Assembly: GCF_036865545.1 (NCBI RefSeq)
Contig: NZ_CP142208.1
Span: forward strand, 1,054,001 to 1,118,000
Reading direction: 5' to 3'
DNA: 64,000 nucleotides
From: Erwinia sp. E_sp_B01_1
GTDB lineage: Bacteria > Pseudomonadota > Gammaproteobacteria > Enterobacterales > Enterobacteriaceae
Under the pieces are notes generated by a model. It was given only the letters and a program-made list of their open reading frames with translations, did not search any database and was not told where the DNA came from. Positions within the stretch are counted from its first letter, which is position 1; every line of letters begins with the position of its first letter. Below, piece after piece: positions 52,979-64,000 of the stretch. A program made the position numbers and the translations under genes.

Positions 52979-54061
52979 ATGCGCGTTGCCGATTTTTCCT
53001 TTGAGTTGCCCGAATCTTTGATCGCCCACTATCCGCAGGCCCAGCGCAGCGGATGTCGCCTTCTCTCCCTTAACGGGCCGGATGGTGAGTTGTCACATGG
53101 CGTTTTCACCGATTTGCTGGACAAGCTTAATCCCGGCGATCTGCTGGTATTCAACAATACGCGGGTAATTCCTGCTCGTATTTTTGGCCGTAAAGTCAGC
53201 GGTGGAAAAATTGAAGTGCTGGTCGAGCGGATGCTGGATGAGCACCGTGTTCTGGCCCATGTGCGCGCCTCGAAAGCACCAAAGCCGGGTGCAGAATTGC
53301 TGCTGGGGGATGACGAAAGCGTTAAGGCCACTATGGTCGCCCGTCATGACGCGCTTTTCGAACTGAAGTTTGAGGATGAGCGAGCGGTGCTGGATATCCT
53401 GGAAGCCGTGGGGCACATGCCGCTGCCTCCCTATATCGACCGTCCTGATGAAGAGTCCGATCGCGAGCTGTATCAGACTGTCTACAGCGAACGTCCCGGC
53501 GCGGTGGCCGCACCTACAGCCGGCCTGCACTTTGATGAGCCTCTGCTGGCCGCCCTGCGCGAGAAAGGGGTGGAGACGGCGTTTGTCACCCTGCACGTGG
53601 GCGCGGGGACCTTCCAGCCGGTGAGGGTCGACAGCATTGAAGATCACATCATGCACGCTGAATACGCTGAAGTGCCACAGGAAGTGGTGGATGCCGTGCT
53701 GGCGTGTAAAGCCCGGGGTAATCGCGTTGTTGCCGTCGGCACCACCTCAGTCCGTTCGCTGGAAAGCGCGGCTCAGGCAGCGCAGGATGCCCTGATTGCC
53801 CCCTTCTTTGATGACACCAAAATTTTCATTTTCCCCGGCTACCAGTATCAGGTTATTGATGCGCTGGTCACTAACTTCCACCTGCCTGAATCCACGCTGA
53901 TTATGCTGGTCTCGGCCTTTGCCGGCTATCGCAACACCATGCGGGCTTACCAGCAGGCAGTGGCAGAGCAGTACCGCTTCTTCAGCTATGGCGATGCGAT
54001 GTTTATCACCCGCAACCCGCAGGCGATGAATGAGCAGGTGGGCGAACCGTCGCCGACCTGA
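52979..54061 (+). CDS. queA: S-adenosylmethionine:tRNA ribosyltransferase-isomerase
   Basis: The protein of about 360 residues begins [20 protein letters not shown] and carries [51 protein letters not shown] and [21 protein letters not shown], as in E. coli QueA. It transfers the ribosyl group of SAM to preQ1 in tRNA, forming epoxyqueuosine. I choose the ATG at 52979 by alignment; an ATG two codons earlier is possible. tgt follows after 78 bases. Confidence 0.95.
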   Translation: MRVADFSFELPESLIAHYPQAQRSGCRLLSLNGPDGELSHGVFTDLLDKLNPGDLLVFNNTRVIPARIFGRKVSGGKIEVLVERMLDEHRVLAHVRASKAPKPGAELLLGDDESVKATMVARHDALFELKFEDERAVLDILEAVGHMPLPPYIDRPDEESDRELYQTVYSERPGAVAAPTAGLHFDEPLLAALREKGVETAFVTLHVGAGTFQPVRVDSIEDHIMHAEYAEVPQEVVDAVLACKARGNRVVAVGTTSVRSLESAAQAAQDALIAPFFDDTKIFIFPGYQYQVIDALVTNFHLPESTLIMLVSAFAGYRNTMRAYQQAVAEQYRFFSYGDAMFITRNPQAMNEQVGEPSPT

Positions 54062-54080
54062 GGTTGGCATACTCCCTACG

Positions 54081-54099
54081 CAGCCGCCACGGGCGGCTG
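54081..54099 (+). other. hairpin between queA and tgt
   Basis: CAGCCGCC-ACG-GGCGGCTG is a perfect 8-bp stem with no T-tract. It may stabilise or process the message rather than end it. Confidence 0.5.
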
Positions 54100-54103
54100 T
54101 TAA

Positions 54104-55264
<1,161 letters not shown>

Positions 55265-55288
55265 TAATTAAACAATGAGGGAAATTTA

Positions 55289-55621
55289 ATGAGCTTGTTC
55301 ATTTCTGACGCTGTAGCAGCAGCAGGCGCGCCGTCTCAGGGAAGCCCGTATTCACTGGTTATCATGCTGGTGGTGTTTGGTCTGATTTTCTACTTCATGA
55401 TCCTGCGTCCACAGCAGAAACGCGGTAAAGAGCATAAAAAACTGATGGATTCCATTTCCAAAGGTGATGAAGTGCTGACCACCGGCGGTCTGGTTGGCCG
55501 TGTCACTAAAGTGAGTGATACCGGTTATGTTGCCATCGCGCTGAACGAGACTACGGAAGTTGTCGTTAAACGTGATTTTGTGGCTGCCGTTCTGCCGAAA
55601 GGTACGATGAAGGCGCTTTAA
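55289..55621 (+). CDS. yajC: preprotein translocase subunit YajC
   Basis: The 110-residue protein has a single N-terminal membrane span (YSLVIMLVVFGLIFYFMILRPQQKRGKEHKKLM). A cytoplasmic beta-rich tail follows (GDEVLTTGGLVGRVTKVSDTGYVAIAL). It associates with SecDF and YidC in the holotranslocon. The operon order tgt-yajC-secD-secF is as in E. coli. Confidence 0.96.
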   Translation: MSLFISDAVAAAGAPSQGSPYSLVIMLVVFGLIFYFMILRPQQKRGKEHKKLMDSISKGDEVLTTGGLVGRVTKVSDTGYVAIALNETTEVVVKRDFVAAVLPKGTMKAL

Positions 55622-55648
55622 TTTTTTGTTTTCCCTAAGGGAACTGCC

Positions 55649-57496
55649 GTGTTAAACCGTTATCCTTTGTGGAAGTACATCATGCTGATCGTCGTGTTAA
55701 TCGGCGGCCTGTTGTATGCACTTCCCAACCTTTATGGTGAGGATCCGGCTGTTCAGATCACTGGTGCGCGCGGAAGCGCCGCCAGTGAGCAGACGCTGGT
55801 TCAGATCCAAAATGCCCTGAAACAGGACAATATCCAGAGCAAATCTATTGCGCTGGAAAATGGCGCCATTATGGCGCGTTTTGCTAACGGTGATGTGCAA
55901 CTGCGCGCCCGTGATGCCATTACCCAGGTGCTCGGCGAAGATTACGTCGTGGCGCTTAACCTTGCCCCAGCCACCCCAACCTGGCTGAGCATGCTGGCCG
56001 CCGAGCCGATGAAACTCGGTCTTGATTTGCGTGGCGGCGTGCACTTCCTGATGGAAGTCGATATGGATACTGCTCTGGGTAAACTCCAGGAGCAGAACAT
56101 TGATAACCTCAGAAGCGATCTGCGCGACAAAAACATTCCTTATACCAACGTTCGCAAGACCGACAACTACGGTCTGGAAATTCGTTTCCGTGATGCTGCA
56201 GCGCGTGATGATGCCGTCAGTTACCTGACGGGTCGCCATCGTGACCTGGTGATCAGCACTTCGGGGAGCAATCTCCTGCGGGCGGTGATGACTGACGATC
56301 GTCTGCGTGAAGCCCGCGAATATGCGGTGCAGCAGAACATCACTATCCTGCGTAATCGTGTAAACCAGCTGGGCGTTGCTGAGCCACTGGTGCAGCGTCA
56401 GGGATCCGATCGCATTGTGGTTGAGTTGCCTGGTATTCAGGACACTGCCCGTGCGAAAGAGATTCTGGGCGCTACTGCGACCCTGGAATTCCGTCTGGTT
56501 AACACCTCTGTTGATCCAACCGCTGCGGCTAATGGCCGTGTCCCTGGTGATTCTGAAGTGAAGAACATGCGTGATGGCCAGCCGGTTACCCTGTACAAGC
56601 GAGTGATCCTGACCGGTGACCACATCACTGACTCCACGTCGAGCCAGGATGAGTACAACCAGGCCCAGGTAAACATCTCGCTGGACAGCGCCGGTGGCAA
56701 CATCATGTCCAACTTCACTAAGGATAATATCGGTAAGCCGATGGCAACGCTGTTTGTGGAATACAAAGACAGCGGTAAGAAAGATGCCAATGGCCGGTCG
56801 ATCCTTGCGAAGCAGGAAGAGGTTATCAACGTGGCGAATATCCAGTCCCGACTGGGTAACAGCTTCCGTATCACCGGTATCAACAACCCGAACGAAGCCC
56901 GCCAGCTTTCACTGCTGCTGCGTGCCGGTGCGTTGATTGCGCCGATTCAGATTGTTGAAGAGCGGACTATTGGTCCAACTATGGGTCAGCAGAACATCAC
57001 CCAGGGTCTGGAAGCCTGCCTGTGGGGCCTGATCGCCTCTATCGTCTTTATGGTGGTTTACTACCGTAAGTTCGGTGTGATCGCCACTACTGCGCTGGTC
57101 GCCAACCTGGTACTGATTGTCGGTATCATGTCGCTGCTGCCTGGCGCCACGCTGACGATGCCGGGTATTGCCGGTATCGTACTGACGCTGGCGGTTGCGG
57201 TAGATGCTAACGTGCTGATTAATGAACGTATCAAGGAAGAGATAAAGAATGGCCGGTCCATTCAACAGGCTATCCATGAGGGCTATAAAGGCGCGTTCTC
57301 CAGTATCGTTGATGCCAACGTCACCACGTTGATCACCGCGATTATTCTTTATGCGGTGGGTACCGGGTCGATCAAAGGCTTCGCCATTACGACCGCCATC
57401 GGCGTGATGACTTCTATGTTTACCGCCATTGTCGGTACCCGTGCCATCGTCAACCTGTTGTACGGCGGCAAACGCATCACCAAGCTGTCTATCTGA
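55649..57496 (+). CDS. secD: protein translocase subunit SecD
   Basis: The 615-residue protein has six membrane spans and a large periplasmic P1 domain. Motifs include [55 protein letters not shown], and [45 protein letters not shown]. It uses the proton motive force to complete export through SecYEG. A GTG start (55649) is supported by alignment. secF follows 10 bases later. Confidence 0.97.
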   Translation: MLNRYPLWKYIMLIVVLIGGLLYALPNLYGEDPAVQITGARGSAASEQTLVQIQNALKQDNIQSKSIALENGAIMARFANGDVQLRARDAITQVLGEDYVVALNLAPATPTWLSMLAAEPMKLGLDLRGGVHFLMEVDMDTALGKLQEQNIDNLRSDLRDKNIPYTNVRKTDNYGLEIRFRDAAARDDAVSYLTGRHRDLVISTSGSNLLRAVMTDDRLREAREYAVQQNITILRNRVNQLGVAEPLVQRQGSDRIVVELPGIQDTARAKEILGATATLEFRLVNTSVDPTAAANGRVPGDSEVKNMRDGQPVTLYKRVILTGDHITDSTSSQDEYNQAQVNISLDSAGGNIMSNFTKDNIGKPMATLFVEYKDSGKKDANGRSILAKQEEVINVANIQSRLGNSFRITGINNPNEARQLSLLLRAGALIAPIQIVEERTIGPTMGQQNITQGLEACLWGLIASIVFMVVYYRKFGVIATTALVANLVLIVGIMSLLPGATLTMPGIAGIVLTLAVAVDANVLINERIKEEIKNGRSIQQAIHEGYKGAFSSIVDANVTTLITAIILYAVGTGSIKGFAITTAIGVMTSMFTAIVGTRAIVNLLYGGKRITKLSI

Positions 57497-57506
57497 GGAG
57501 TGCGTT

Positions 57507-58475
57507 GTGGCACAGGACTATAGCGTTGAACAACTAAACTACGGGCGTAAAGTTCATGACTTTATGCGCTGGGACAAACTGGCCTTTACCCTTTCAGGTT
57601 TACTGCTGATCGCCTCTTTTCTGGTGATGGGCGTGAAAGGGTTCAACTGGGGGCTGGATTTCACCGGTGGTACCGTTATTGAAATCACACTGGAGAAACC
57701 AGCGGATCTGGACAGCCTGCGCGGTGCGCTGGAGAAGTCTGGCTTTGTTGATCCTCAGATTCAAAACTTCGGCAGCAGCCGTGACGTGCTGGTGCGTTTG
57801 TCTCCCAATGACGGCGCAGTAGGGCAGGATCTGGGTAACAAGGTGGTGACCACCATTAACCAGGCCAGCCAGCAGAATGCCACGGTTAAGCGTATCGAAT
57901 TCGTCGGGCCAAGCGTGGGTAGCGATCTGGCGCAGGCTGGTGGCATGGCGCTGCTGGTAGCGCTGATTGCGATTCTGGTGTACGTCGGCTTCCGTTTTGA
58001 GTGGCGGCTGGCGTTAGGGGCCGTACTGGCACTGGCGCACGACGTCATCATTACCATGGGGATCCTCTCTCTGTTCCATATAGAGATAGATCTGACCATC
58101 ATCGCCTCACTGATGTCGGTAATTGGTTACTCGCTGAACGACAGCATCGTGGTCTCGGACCGTATTCGTGAGAACTTCCGCAAGATCCGTCGCGGCACCC
58201 CTTACGATATCGTCAACGTCTCACTGACCCAGACGCTAAGCCGAACCATCATGACCTCGGCTACTACGCTGGTGGTGGTACTGATGCTGTTTATTTTCGG
58301 TGGCGCACTGCTGGAAGGCTTCTCGCTGACCATGCTGATTGGTGTCTCAATCGGTACCATTTCGTCTATCTACGTGGCTTCAGCGCTGGCGCTGAAACTG
58401 GGAATGAAACGCGAACATATGCTGCAGCAAAAAGTGGAAAAAGAGGGCGCCGATCAGCCTTCGATTCTGCCTTAA
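57507..58475 (+). CDS. secF: protein translocase subunit SecF
   Basis: The 322-residue protein has six spans, with the motifs [49 protein letters not shown], and [23 protein letters not shown]. It partners SecD. I place the start at the GTG at 57507 behind GAGGAG; a longer open frame into secD is not credible. A terminator follows at 58489. Confidence 0.95.
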   Translation: MAQDYSVEQLNYGRKVHDFMRWDKLAFTLSGLLLIASFLVMGVKGFNWGLDFTGGTVIEITLEKPADLDSLRGALEKSGFVDPQIQNFGSSRDVLVRLSPNDGAVGQDLGNKVVTTINQASQQNATVKRIEFVGPSVGSDLAQAGGMALLVALIAILVYVGFRFEWRLALGAVLALAHDVIITMGILSLFHIEIDLTIIASLMSVIGYSLNDSIVVSDRIRENFRKIRRGTPYDIVNVSLTQTLSRTIMTSATTLVVVLMLFIFGGALLEGFSLTMLIGVSIGTISSIYVASALALKLGMKREHMLQQKVEKEGADQPSILP

Positions 58476-58488
58476 GCTGAATAAATGA

Positions 58489-58515
58489 AAAAGGCCGCGA
58501 AAGCGGCCTTTTTTT
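58489..58515. terminator. bidirectional Rho-independent terminator
   Basis: AAGGCCGC-GAAA-GCGGCCTT is flanked by A- and T-runs, between convergent secF and yajI. Confidence 0.9.
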
Positions 58516-59077
58516 ATGGCGTGGCGGCAGGCGGTGAGGCCGTCTGCGGCACAACATCATGTACGCGCAGATAACCCAGCTGCTCAGGCGCGATATTACT
58601 CAGGCGCAGAGGAACAGTGACTTCACTGCGCGGCAGTAAAGAATCCGCAACGCTGATGGCCTGGCTCTGACTGTCTGCCTGTAAAGGTTTACCGGTGGTG
58701 GGATCCATTTCGCCCCACTCAATCCGTGCCGTAAAGGCGGGCAGGGTATTTTCTCCGGCGGCACGAAAATGCAGGATCGCCCGTGTGCCGTTGGCTTCAC
58801 TTTCGATATGGCTCAGAGAAAGACGCATATCCCCAATCTGGCTTTTCAGCACTACCGCTGTATGGGTGGCTGGCAGTAACCAGGCCCCCTGATCGGAGGT
58901 GCTGTTGAGCATGTTCTGCTGCTCAAGACTGGAAGCCTGCTGAGTCAGTTGACGCATCTCGGTGTTCAGTTTCCCCACCTGATTATGTAACTTGTTCAGC
59001 TCCGGTTGCGGCTTTGGTGCTGCACAACCTGCCAGCATCAGCGCCGTTATCATCACCAGAGATTTACTCTTCACCAT
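58514..59077 (-). CDS. yajI: YajI family lipoprotein (DUF3251)
   Basis: The 187-residue protein has a lipoprotein signal peptide with lipobox LAGC and a coiled-coil segment (ELNKLHNQVGKLNTEMRQLTQQASSLEQQN). Its DUF3251 domain has GAWLLPATHTAVVLKSQIGDMRLSLSHIE and LSNIAPEQLGYLRVHDVVP. It matches E. coli YajI, which lies at the same place between secF and nrdR; tsx is missing here. The function is unknown. I place the start at 59077 behind AGGAGC. Confidence 0.85.
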   Translation of the reverse strand: MVKSKSLVMITALMLAGCAAPKPQPELNKLHNQVGKLNTEMRQLTQQASSLEQQNMLNSTSDQGAWLLPATHTAVVLKSQIGDMRLSLSHIESEANGTRAILHFRAAGENTLPAFTARIEWGEMDPTTGKPLQADSQSQAISVADSLLPRSEVTVPLRLSNIAPEQLGYLRVHDVVPQTASPPAATP

Positions 59078-59099
59078 GCCCACGTGCTCCTTGCCGTGT

Positions 59100-59540
59100 T
59101 TATTCAGGAATGCGCAATGTCTGTCCCGGATAGATTTTATCCGGATGGGAGAGCATCGGCTTATTAGCTTCAAAGATCTTATTGTATTTGCTGGCATCGC
59201 CATACACATGTTTGGAGATGGCGCTCAGCGTGTCGCCAGACTTCACGGTGTAAAATGTGGCTTCGGTGGCAGGTTGCGCTACTTTGACGTTGTCATCCAC
59301 GGCGGTGATACCGGCTACGTTACCGGCAGCGATCAGGATTTTTTCTTTCAGCTCCTGCGAAATAGCATCACCACTGATACTGGCCTTGCCATCTTCACCG
59401 ACCTTTACATCTACCTTGTCGCTGCCTGGCAAACCCAGCTTATCGATGTGCTCTTTCAGCTTTTTCGACTGATCGTCTCCGCCGGTGACCGAGTCCCATA
59501 ATTTTTCGCCTGCTTCTTTAACGAAGTTAAACAATCCCAT
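59100..59540 (-). CDS. kbp: potassium-binding protein Kbp (BON-LysM)
   Basis: The 146-residue protein begins [18 protein letters not shown]. It has a BON domain at about 25-85 ([44 protein letters not shown]) and a C-terminal LysM at about 97-145 ([49 protein letters not shown]). This is the layout of E. coli Kbp (YgaU), a cytoplasmic potassium sensor. The gene is elsewhere in E. coli; here it is cotranscribed or adjacent to yajI, 22 bases upstream of it. Confidence 0.92.
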   Translation of the reverse strand: MGLFNFVKEAGEKLWDSVTGGDDQSKKLKEHIDKLGLPGSDKVDVKVGEDGKASISGDAISQELKEKILIAAGNVAGITAVDDNVKVAQPATEATFYTVKSGDTLSAISKHVYGDASKYNKIFEANKPMLSHPDKIYPGQTLRIPE

Positions 59541-59741
59541 ATATCCTCCGGTTAATAGTCGATAAGAGAAAAATTTACGCTTTTCAGCAGGGTTATTATA
59601 GACGGTAAATCGGCACGTCAACTTTAAAGGGCAGGAGGGAGCGGGCGGCGGCCATAGCCAGGAAATGGCTAAGCCGTTATTTTGTTAGCGGGCACTTCGC
59701 GCTACACTAGCAGCCAATTTCCAGGATTATCAGGAAGCATC

Positions 59742-60191
59742 ATGCATTGCCCGTTCTGTTCAGCTGTCGACACCAAAGTGATCGACTCCCGCCTTGTCGG
59801 GGAAGGGACTTCGGTGCGCCGTCGTCGCCAGTGTCTGCTCTGCCATGAGCGTTTCACCACCTTTGAAGTGGCTGAACTGGTGATGCCGCGCGTGGTGAAA
59901 AGCAATGAAGTCCGCGAACCTTTTAACGAAGACAAGCTCAGCAGCGGTCTGATGAAGGCGCTGGAGAAGCGGCCAGTGAGTTCTGACGATGTGGAAAACG
60001 CCATCAGCCATATCAAAAGTCAGCTGCGCTCCACCGGTGAACGTGAAGTGCCAAGCAAGATGATTGGCAACCTGGTGATGGACGAGCTGAAAAAACTGGA
60101 TAAAGTCGCTTATATTCGCTTTGCTTCGGTCTATCGCAGCTTCGAAGATATTCGTGAGTTTGGCGAAGAGATCGCCCGGTTACAGGACTGA
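59742..60191 (+). CDS. nrdR: transcriptional repressor NrdR
   Basis: The 149-residue protein has an N-terminal zinc ribbon (C3PFC...CLLC, residues 3-34) and an ATP-cone ([30 protein letters not shown]). It represses ribonucleotide reductase genes when bound to ATP/dATP. I place the start at the ATG at 59742 by alignment with E. coli NrdR (149 residues). ribD begins 3 bases after the stop. Confidence 0.97.
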   Translation: MHCPFCSAVDTKVIDSRLVGEGTSVRRRRQCLLCHERFTTFEVAELVMPRVVKSNEVREPFNEDKLSSGLMKALEKRPVSSDDVENAISHIKSQLRSTGEREVPSKMIGNLVMDELKKLDKVAYIRFASVYRSFEDIREFGEEIARLQD

Positions 60192-60194
60192 TCC

Positions 60195-61295
60195 ATGCAA
60201 GATGAAATCTGGATGGCGCGGGCACTTGAGCTTGCCCGCCGTGGCCGTTTTACCACCACACCAAACCCGAATGTGGGCTGCGTGATCGTCCGCCGCGGGG
60301 AGTTAGTAGGGGAAGGCTATCATTTCCGCGCCGGAGAGCCGCACGCAGAAGTTCATGCGTTGCGCATGGCAGGGGAGAAGGCCAAAGGAGCCACTGCGTA
60401 TGTCACCCTTGAACCCTGTAGCCATCACGGACGCACGCCGCCATGCTGCGACGCGCTGATAGCTGCAGGGGTTAGTCGGGTGGTGGCTGCAATGCAGGAT
60501 CCCAATCCTGAAGTCGCCGGGCGAGGATTATATCGTTTGCAGCAGGCGGGGATAGAGGTTACTCACGGGCTGATGATGCAGGAAGCCGAAGCGATCAACA
60601 GAGGCTTTCTCAAGCGTATGCGCACCGGATTCCCCTGGGTACAGTTGAAAATGGGGGCTTCCCTGGATGGGCGCACGGCAATGGCCAGTGGTGAGAGCCA
60701 GTGGATCACTTCCCCGGAAGCCCGTCGTGATGTGCAGCGCCTGCGTGCAGAAAGCTCTGCCATTCTCAGCACCAGCGCCACGGTGCTTGCTGACAATCCC
60801 TCTCTGACCGTTCGCTGGCAGGAACTGCCGCAGGAGATTCAGACGAACTATGCGCTGGACACTTTGCGTCAGCCGGTGCGGGTGGTGATTGACAGTCATA
60901 ATCAACTCACTCCGGAACACCGTCTGATCGCTCAGCCCGGTGAAACCTGGCTGGCACGCCAGCAGGCAGACAGCCTTAGCTGGCCGGACAATGTTCAGCA
61001 GTTCACCGTGCCCCGTCACAACGGGCAAACCGACCTGGTGTCGCTGATGATGTTACTGGGCCGCCGGCAGATCAATACTGTCTGGGTGGAAGCAGGGGCT
61101 AAGCTTGCCGGTGCGCTGCTTGCCGCAGGCGTGGTGGATGAGCTGATTGTGTATATGGCACCGAAACTGCTGGGCGACGGAGCACGCGGTTTGTGCCATT
61201 TGCCCGGCTTAGCACATCTTGCTGACGCACCTGCCTTTGCTTTCAGCGATATTCGTCAGGTGGGGCCAGATTTGCGTCTGACCCTGACGGCCTGA
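60195..61295 (+). CDS. ribD: bifunctional riboflavin deaminase/reductase RibD
   Basis: The 366-residue enzyme has an N-terminal zinc deaminase domain (HAEVHAL, LEPCSHHGRTPPCCDALIAAG). The C-terminal NADPH reductase domain contains VQLKMGASLDGRTAMASGESQWITSPEARRDV and LLGDGARGLCHL. It carries out the second and third steps of riboflavin synthesis. It is tightly packed behind nrdR, as in E. coli. Confidence 0.96.
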   Translation: MQDEIWMARALELARRGRFTTTPNPNVGCVIVRRGELVGEGYHFRAGEPHAEVHALRMAGEKAKGATAYVTLEPCSHHGRTPPCCDALIAAGVSRVVAAMQDPNPEVAGRGLYRLQQAGIEVTHGLMMQEAEAINRGFLKRMRTGFPWVQLKMGASLDGRTAMASGESQWITSPEARRDVQRLRAESSAILSTSATVLADNPSLTVRWQELPQEIQTNYALDTLRQPVRVVIDSHNQLTPEHRLIAQPGETWLARQQADSLSWPDNVQQFTVPRHNGQTDLVSLMMLLGRRQINTVWVEAGAKLAGALLAAGVVDELIVYMAPKLLGDGARGLCHLPGLAHLADAPAFAFSDIRQVGPDLRLTLTA

Positions 61296-61463
61296 ATTTA
61301 CGTTCAGCGTCAACCGGCACTGCGCTGGTTGCCAGCAAATGCCGCTAACCCGGCTGCATTTCCAGCTAATAAACAGGGCTGTTTAAAAGCGGAGCAGACC
61401 CTGAAAGAGTATGATAGAATCCGCCCCCCTGCGGGGCCATAACTGAACCCTGAAAGGAAGATT

Positions 61464-61934
61464 ATGAACGTTATTGAAGCTGCTGTTGCTACTCCTGATG
61501 CGCGTGTTGCCATTGTCATTGCGCGCTTCAACAACTTTATCAACGACAGCCTGCTGAGCGGTGCCCTTGATGCGCTGAAACGCATCGGCCAGGTGAAAGA
61601 TGAAAACATCACCGTGGTCTGGGTACCGGGCGCCTATGAAATGCCAATGACCGCTCGTGCGCTGGCTAACGCTGGCAAGCATGATGCCGTTGTCGCCCTC
61701 GGAACCGTTATTCGTGGCGGGACTGCCCACTTTGAATATGTGGCTGGTGAAGCCAGCTCTGGCCTGGCCAGCGTGGCTATGAACAGCGATATTCCAGTGG
61801 CTTTCGGTGTTCTCACCACAGAAAACATTGAGCAGGCCATCGAGCGCGCCGGCACCAAAGCGGGTAATAAAGGCGCAGAAGCTGCCCTGACCGCACTTGA
61901 AATGATTAACGTATTGAAAGCCATCAAAGCCTGA
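61464..61934 (+). CDS. ribE: 6,7-dimethyl-8-ribityllumazine synthase
   Basis: The 156-residue enzyme has [66 protein letters not shown], and [37 protein letters not shown]. It forms a 60-mer shell that makes the riboflavin precursor. It is also called ribH. The 168-base gap from ribD may hold its own promoter (TATGAT near 61411). nusB follows. Confidence 0.96.
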   Translation: MNVIEAAVATPDARVAIVIARFNNFINDSLLSGALDALKRIGQVKDENITVVWVPGAYEMPMTARALANAGKHDAVVALGTVIRGGTAHFEYVAGEASSGLASVAMNSDIPVAFGVLTTENIEQAIERAGTKAGNKGAEAALTALEMINVLKAIKA

Positions 61935-61950
61935 TTTAAAGGGGAATTTC

Positions 61951-62370
61951 GTGAAACCTGCTGCTCGTCGCCGCGCCCGTGAATGTGCTGTCCAGGCGCT
62001 TTACTCCTGGCAGTTGTCTAAAAACGACATCGCTGATGTCGAATACCAGTTTCTGGCGGAGCAAGACGTCAAAGACGTTGATATCAGCTACTTCCGTGAG
62101 CTGCTGAGCGGCGTTGCAACCAACAGCGCATACCTCGATGGCCTGATGAAGCCCTACCTGTCGCGCCAGCTTGAAGAGCTGGGTCAGGTAGAAAAGGCGA
62201 TCCTGCGCATTTCGTTGTTTGAGCTGAGCAAGCGTGCCGATGTTCCCTACAAGGTAGCCATCAACGAGGGCATTGAGCTGGCAAAAGTGTTCGGCGCTGA
62301 AGACAGCCATAAGTTTGTCAACGGCGTGCTGGATAAAGCCGCTCCTTATATTCGCCCCAACAAGAAGTAA
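61951..62370 (+). CDS. nusB: transcription antitermination factor NusB
   Basis: The 139-residue all-helical protein has a GTG start. It contains [51 protein letters not shown], then [52 protein letters not shown], matching E. coli NusB (139). With S10 it binds boxA and supports rRNA antitermination. A terminator lies at 62377-62405. Confidence 0.96.
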   Translation: MKPAARRRARECAVQALYSWQLSKNDIADVEYQFLAEQDVKDVDISYFRELLSGVATNSAYLDGLMKPYLSRQLEELGQVEKAILRISLFELSKRADVPYKVAINEGIELAKVFGAEDSHKFVNGVLDKAAPYIRPNKK

Positions 62371-62376
62371 TTCATC

Positions 62377-62405
62377 CAGGCCGGTTATCCGGCCTTCTTT
62401 ATTTT
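62377..62405 (+). terminator. Rho-independent terminator
   Basis: GGCCGG-TTAT-CCGGCC is followed by a T-rich tract after nusB. thiL then needs read-through or its own promoter. Confidence 0.75.
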
Positions 62406-62424
62406 TATTCCCGGAATGCATTGT

Positions 62425-63402
62425 ATGGCCTGTGGCGAATTTGAACTTATTACGCGCTATTTTGATCGCGTGACAAGCTCCCGTCGCGATGTGGAAAAGG
62501 GCATCGGCGACGACTGCGCATTACTCACGCTGTCTGAAAAACAGACCCTGGCTATCAGTACCGATACGCTGGTGGAAGGCGTCCACTTCCTGCGTGACAT
62601 TCATCCTGCCGATCTGGGTTACAAAGCGCTGGCGGTCAATCTCAGCGATCTCGCTGCAATGGGAGCCGATCCGGCCTGGCTGACGCTGGCATTAACGCTG
62701 CCCTCGATCGATGAAACGTGGCTGAAAGCTTTCAGTGACAGTCTTTTCGAGCTGCTGGATTACTACGATATGCAGCTGGTAGGCGGTGATACCACCCGTG
62801 GGCCGCTAAGTATGACGCTGGGGATCCACGGCCTGGTGCCGCAGGGTAGGGCGCTGAAACGTTCAGGTGCCCGCCCCGGAGACTGGATCTATGTCACGGG
62901 GGCGCTGGGTGACAGTGCCGCCGGGCTGGCGCTGTTGCAGCACCGGGTGAAGATCAACGATCCGGTGGCCCATGAGATGCTGATCAAACGGCATCTGCGC
63001 CCGATGCCCCGTATCCTGCAGGGTCAGGCACTGCGTGATTTGGCCAGCGCCGCTATCGATCTGTCAGACGGGTTGATTTCCGATTTGGGCCATATTCTTA
63101 AAGCCAGCGACTGCGGTGCGCGTCTGAATCTGGATGCCTTGCCCCTCTCTGAAGTGATGAAGCTGCACTTCGAGCCGGAACAGGCTATCCGCTGGGCGCT
63201 CACCGGCGGTGAAGATTATGAACTCTGCTTTACCGTGCCCGAGATCAATCGTGGCGCACTGGATGTGGCGCTGGGCCATTATGGCGTGCCTTTTACCTGT
63301 ATTGGCCAGATGGCGCCGCAGTCCGAAGGGCTGATCCTGTTACAGGACGGCAAGCCGGTGCAGCACAAAATGAAAGGATTTGACCATTTTGACGCGCGAT
63401 AA
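62425..63402 (+). CDS. thiL: thiamine-monophosphate kinase
   Basis: The protein of about 325 residues begins [34 protein letters not shown]. It has the PurM-like fold motifs [54 protein letters not shown] and [12 protein letters not shown]. It phosphorylates thiamine phosphate to the active diphosphate cofactor. I choose the ATG at 62425 by alignment. It overlaps pgpA by 23 bases. Confidence 0.95.
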   Translation: MACGEFELITRYFDRVTSSRRDVEKGIGDDCALLTLSEKQTLAISTDTLVEGVHFLRDIHPADLGYKALAVNLSDLAAMGADPAWLTLALTLPSIDETWLKAFSDSLFELLDYYDMQLVGGDTTRGPLSMTLGIHGLVPQGRALKRSGARPGDWIYVTGALGDSAAGLALLQHRVKINDPVAHEMLIKRHLRPMPRILQGQALRDLASAAIDLSDGLISDLGHILKASDCGARLNLDALPLSEVMKLHFEPEQAIRWALTGGEDYELCFTVPEINRGALDVALGHYGVPFTCIGQMAPQSEGLILLQDGKPVQHKMKGFDHFDAR

Positions 63403-63886
63403 AGATGTGGCAAAAAGCCGCCTGAAAATGAGCAATCCCTGGCATTTGCTGGCTACCGGCTTTGGCAGCGGCTTATTCCCCTGGATGCCGGGAACCGTGG
63501 GCTCGCTGGCAGCCATCCCGTTCTGGTGTCTGATGACCTACCTGCCGCAGGATATTTACTCCCTGGTGGTGATGTTTGGTATCTGCATCGGCGTCTATCT
63601 TTGCCACCGTACGGCAAAAGATATGGGCGTGCACGATCACGGCAGTATCGTCTGGGATGAGTTTATCGGCATGTGGATCGCGCTGATGGCTGTTCCGGTT
63701 AACAGCTGGCAATGGGTGCTGGCCGGATTTGTGATCTTCCGTATTCTGGATATCTGGAAGCCGTGGCCAATCCGCTGGTTCGATCGCAATGTGCACGGTG
63801 GCATGGGGATTATGGTCGACGATATCATCGCCGGGATACTCTCTGCGGGCATCCTGTACTACGTCGGGCACCATCTGGCGCTGTAA
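63380..63886 (+). CDS. pgpA: phosphatidylglycerophosphatase A
   Basis: The 168-residue inner-membrane protein contains [40 protein letters not shown], then the catalytic [23 protein letters not shown] and [19 protein letters not shown], matching E. coli PgpA. It dephosphorylates phosphatidylglycerophosphate. A TTG start behind AAAGGA is supported by alignment of [13 protein letters not shown]. It overlaps thiL and is thus translationally coupled to it. Confidence 0.94.
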   Translation: MTILTRDKDVAKSRLKMSNPWHLLATGFGSGLFPWMPGTVGSLAAIPFWCLMTYLPQDIYSLVVMFGICIGVYLCHRTAKDMGVHDHGSIVWDEFIGMWIALMAVPVNSWQWVLAGFVIFRILDIWKPWPIRWFDRNVHGGMGIMVDDIIAGILSAGILYYVGHHLAL

Positions 63887-63893
63887 TGCTGAG

Positions 63894-63917
63894 AAGGGCG
63901 ACAAGGGTCGCCCTTTG
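63894..63917 (+). terminator. hairpin terminator after pgpA
   Basis: AAGGGCGAC-AAGG-GTCGCCCTT is a perfect 9-bp stem followed by a short T-tract. The final 80 bases of the window hold no recognisable gene. Confidence 0.75.
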
Positions 63918-64000
63918 ATATTGCTGATACCCTCCTTTACTGGCAGGGGAGCTTGCTATAACACCCGCTGATTTTTATTACTCAAATCCCACCACATTGT

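Overview
The window is a chromosomal segment of an enteric gamma-proteobacterium. Its gene order follows the iraP/psiF-proC-aroL-rdgC-sbcCD-phoBR-brnQ-proY-acpH-queA-tgt-secDF-nrdR-ribDE-nusB-thiL-pgpA stretch of the Escherichia coli map. Protein divergence from E. coli, together with several inserted genes, suggests Erwinia or a close relative such as Pantoea. That genus-level call is an inference. I found no rRNA, tRNA, CRISPR array, insertion sequence or prophage.

Region 1 (1-18.6 kb) is mostly accessory. It holds a small methyltransferase, three scattered AriR/YmgB-family biofilm connector proteins, an acyltransferase, and a six-gene peptide-type ABC importer with two paralogous binding proteins. 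It also holds a CPBP protease, a CHASE4-PAS-GGDEF-EAL protein, an I78-type inhibitor lipoprotein, a cold-shock gene with a long leader, mdtG, iraP and psiF. A complete miniature gene (promoter, ribosome-binding site, 21-codon hydrophobic frame, terminator) lies at 13.8 kb.

Region 2 (18.8-42.8 kb) carries a Rieske/FAD oxidoreductase, proC, a DUF421 pair, yaiI, aroL-yaiA-aroM, ppnP, rdgC and mak. An inserted ethanolamine permease / APH kinase / AraC regulator cluster follows, then a TolA-domain lipoprotein and a CsgG/DUF4810/DUF799 outer-membrane lipoprotein operon. After these come sbcCD and phoBR with an extra PstS-like gene downstream.

Region 3 (42.8-43.4 kb) holds the most striking signal. 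It looks like an SOS-controlled type I toxin-antitoxin locus of the tisB/istR kind. It has a 29-residue TisB-like peptide frame, a perfect LexA box, and a divergently transcribed small RNA with its own promoter and terminator. The RNA has a 21-nt stretch that pairs with the toxin leader, and the toxin ribosome-binding site is sequestered in a hairpin.

Region 4 (43.4-64 kb) has a MetE-like gene behind tandem MetJ boxes, brnQ, proY, and a histidine-acid phosphatase lacking the usual catalytic His of its HD motif. An OafA-type acyltransferase, a 2-Cys peroxiredoxin and acpH follow. Two housekeeping blocks close the window: queA-tgt-yajC-secDF and nrdR-ribDE-nusB-thiL-pgpA.
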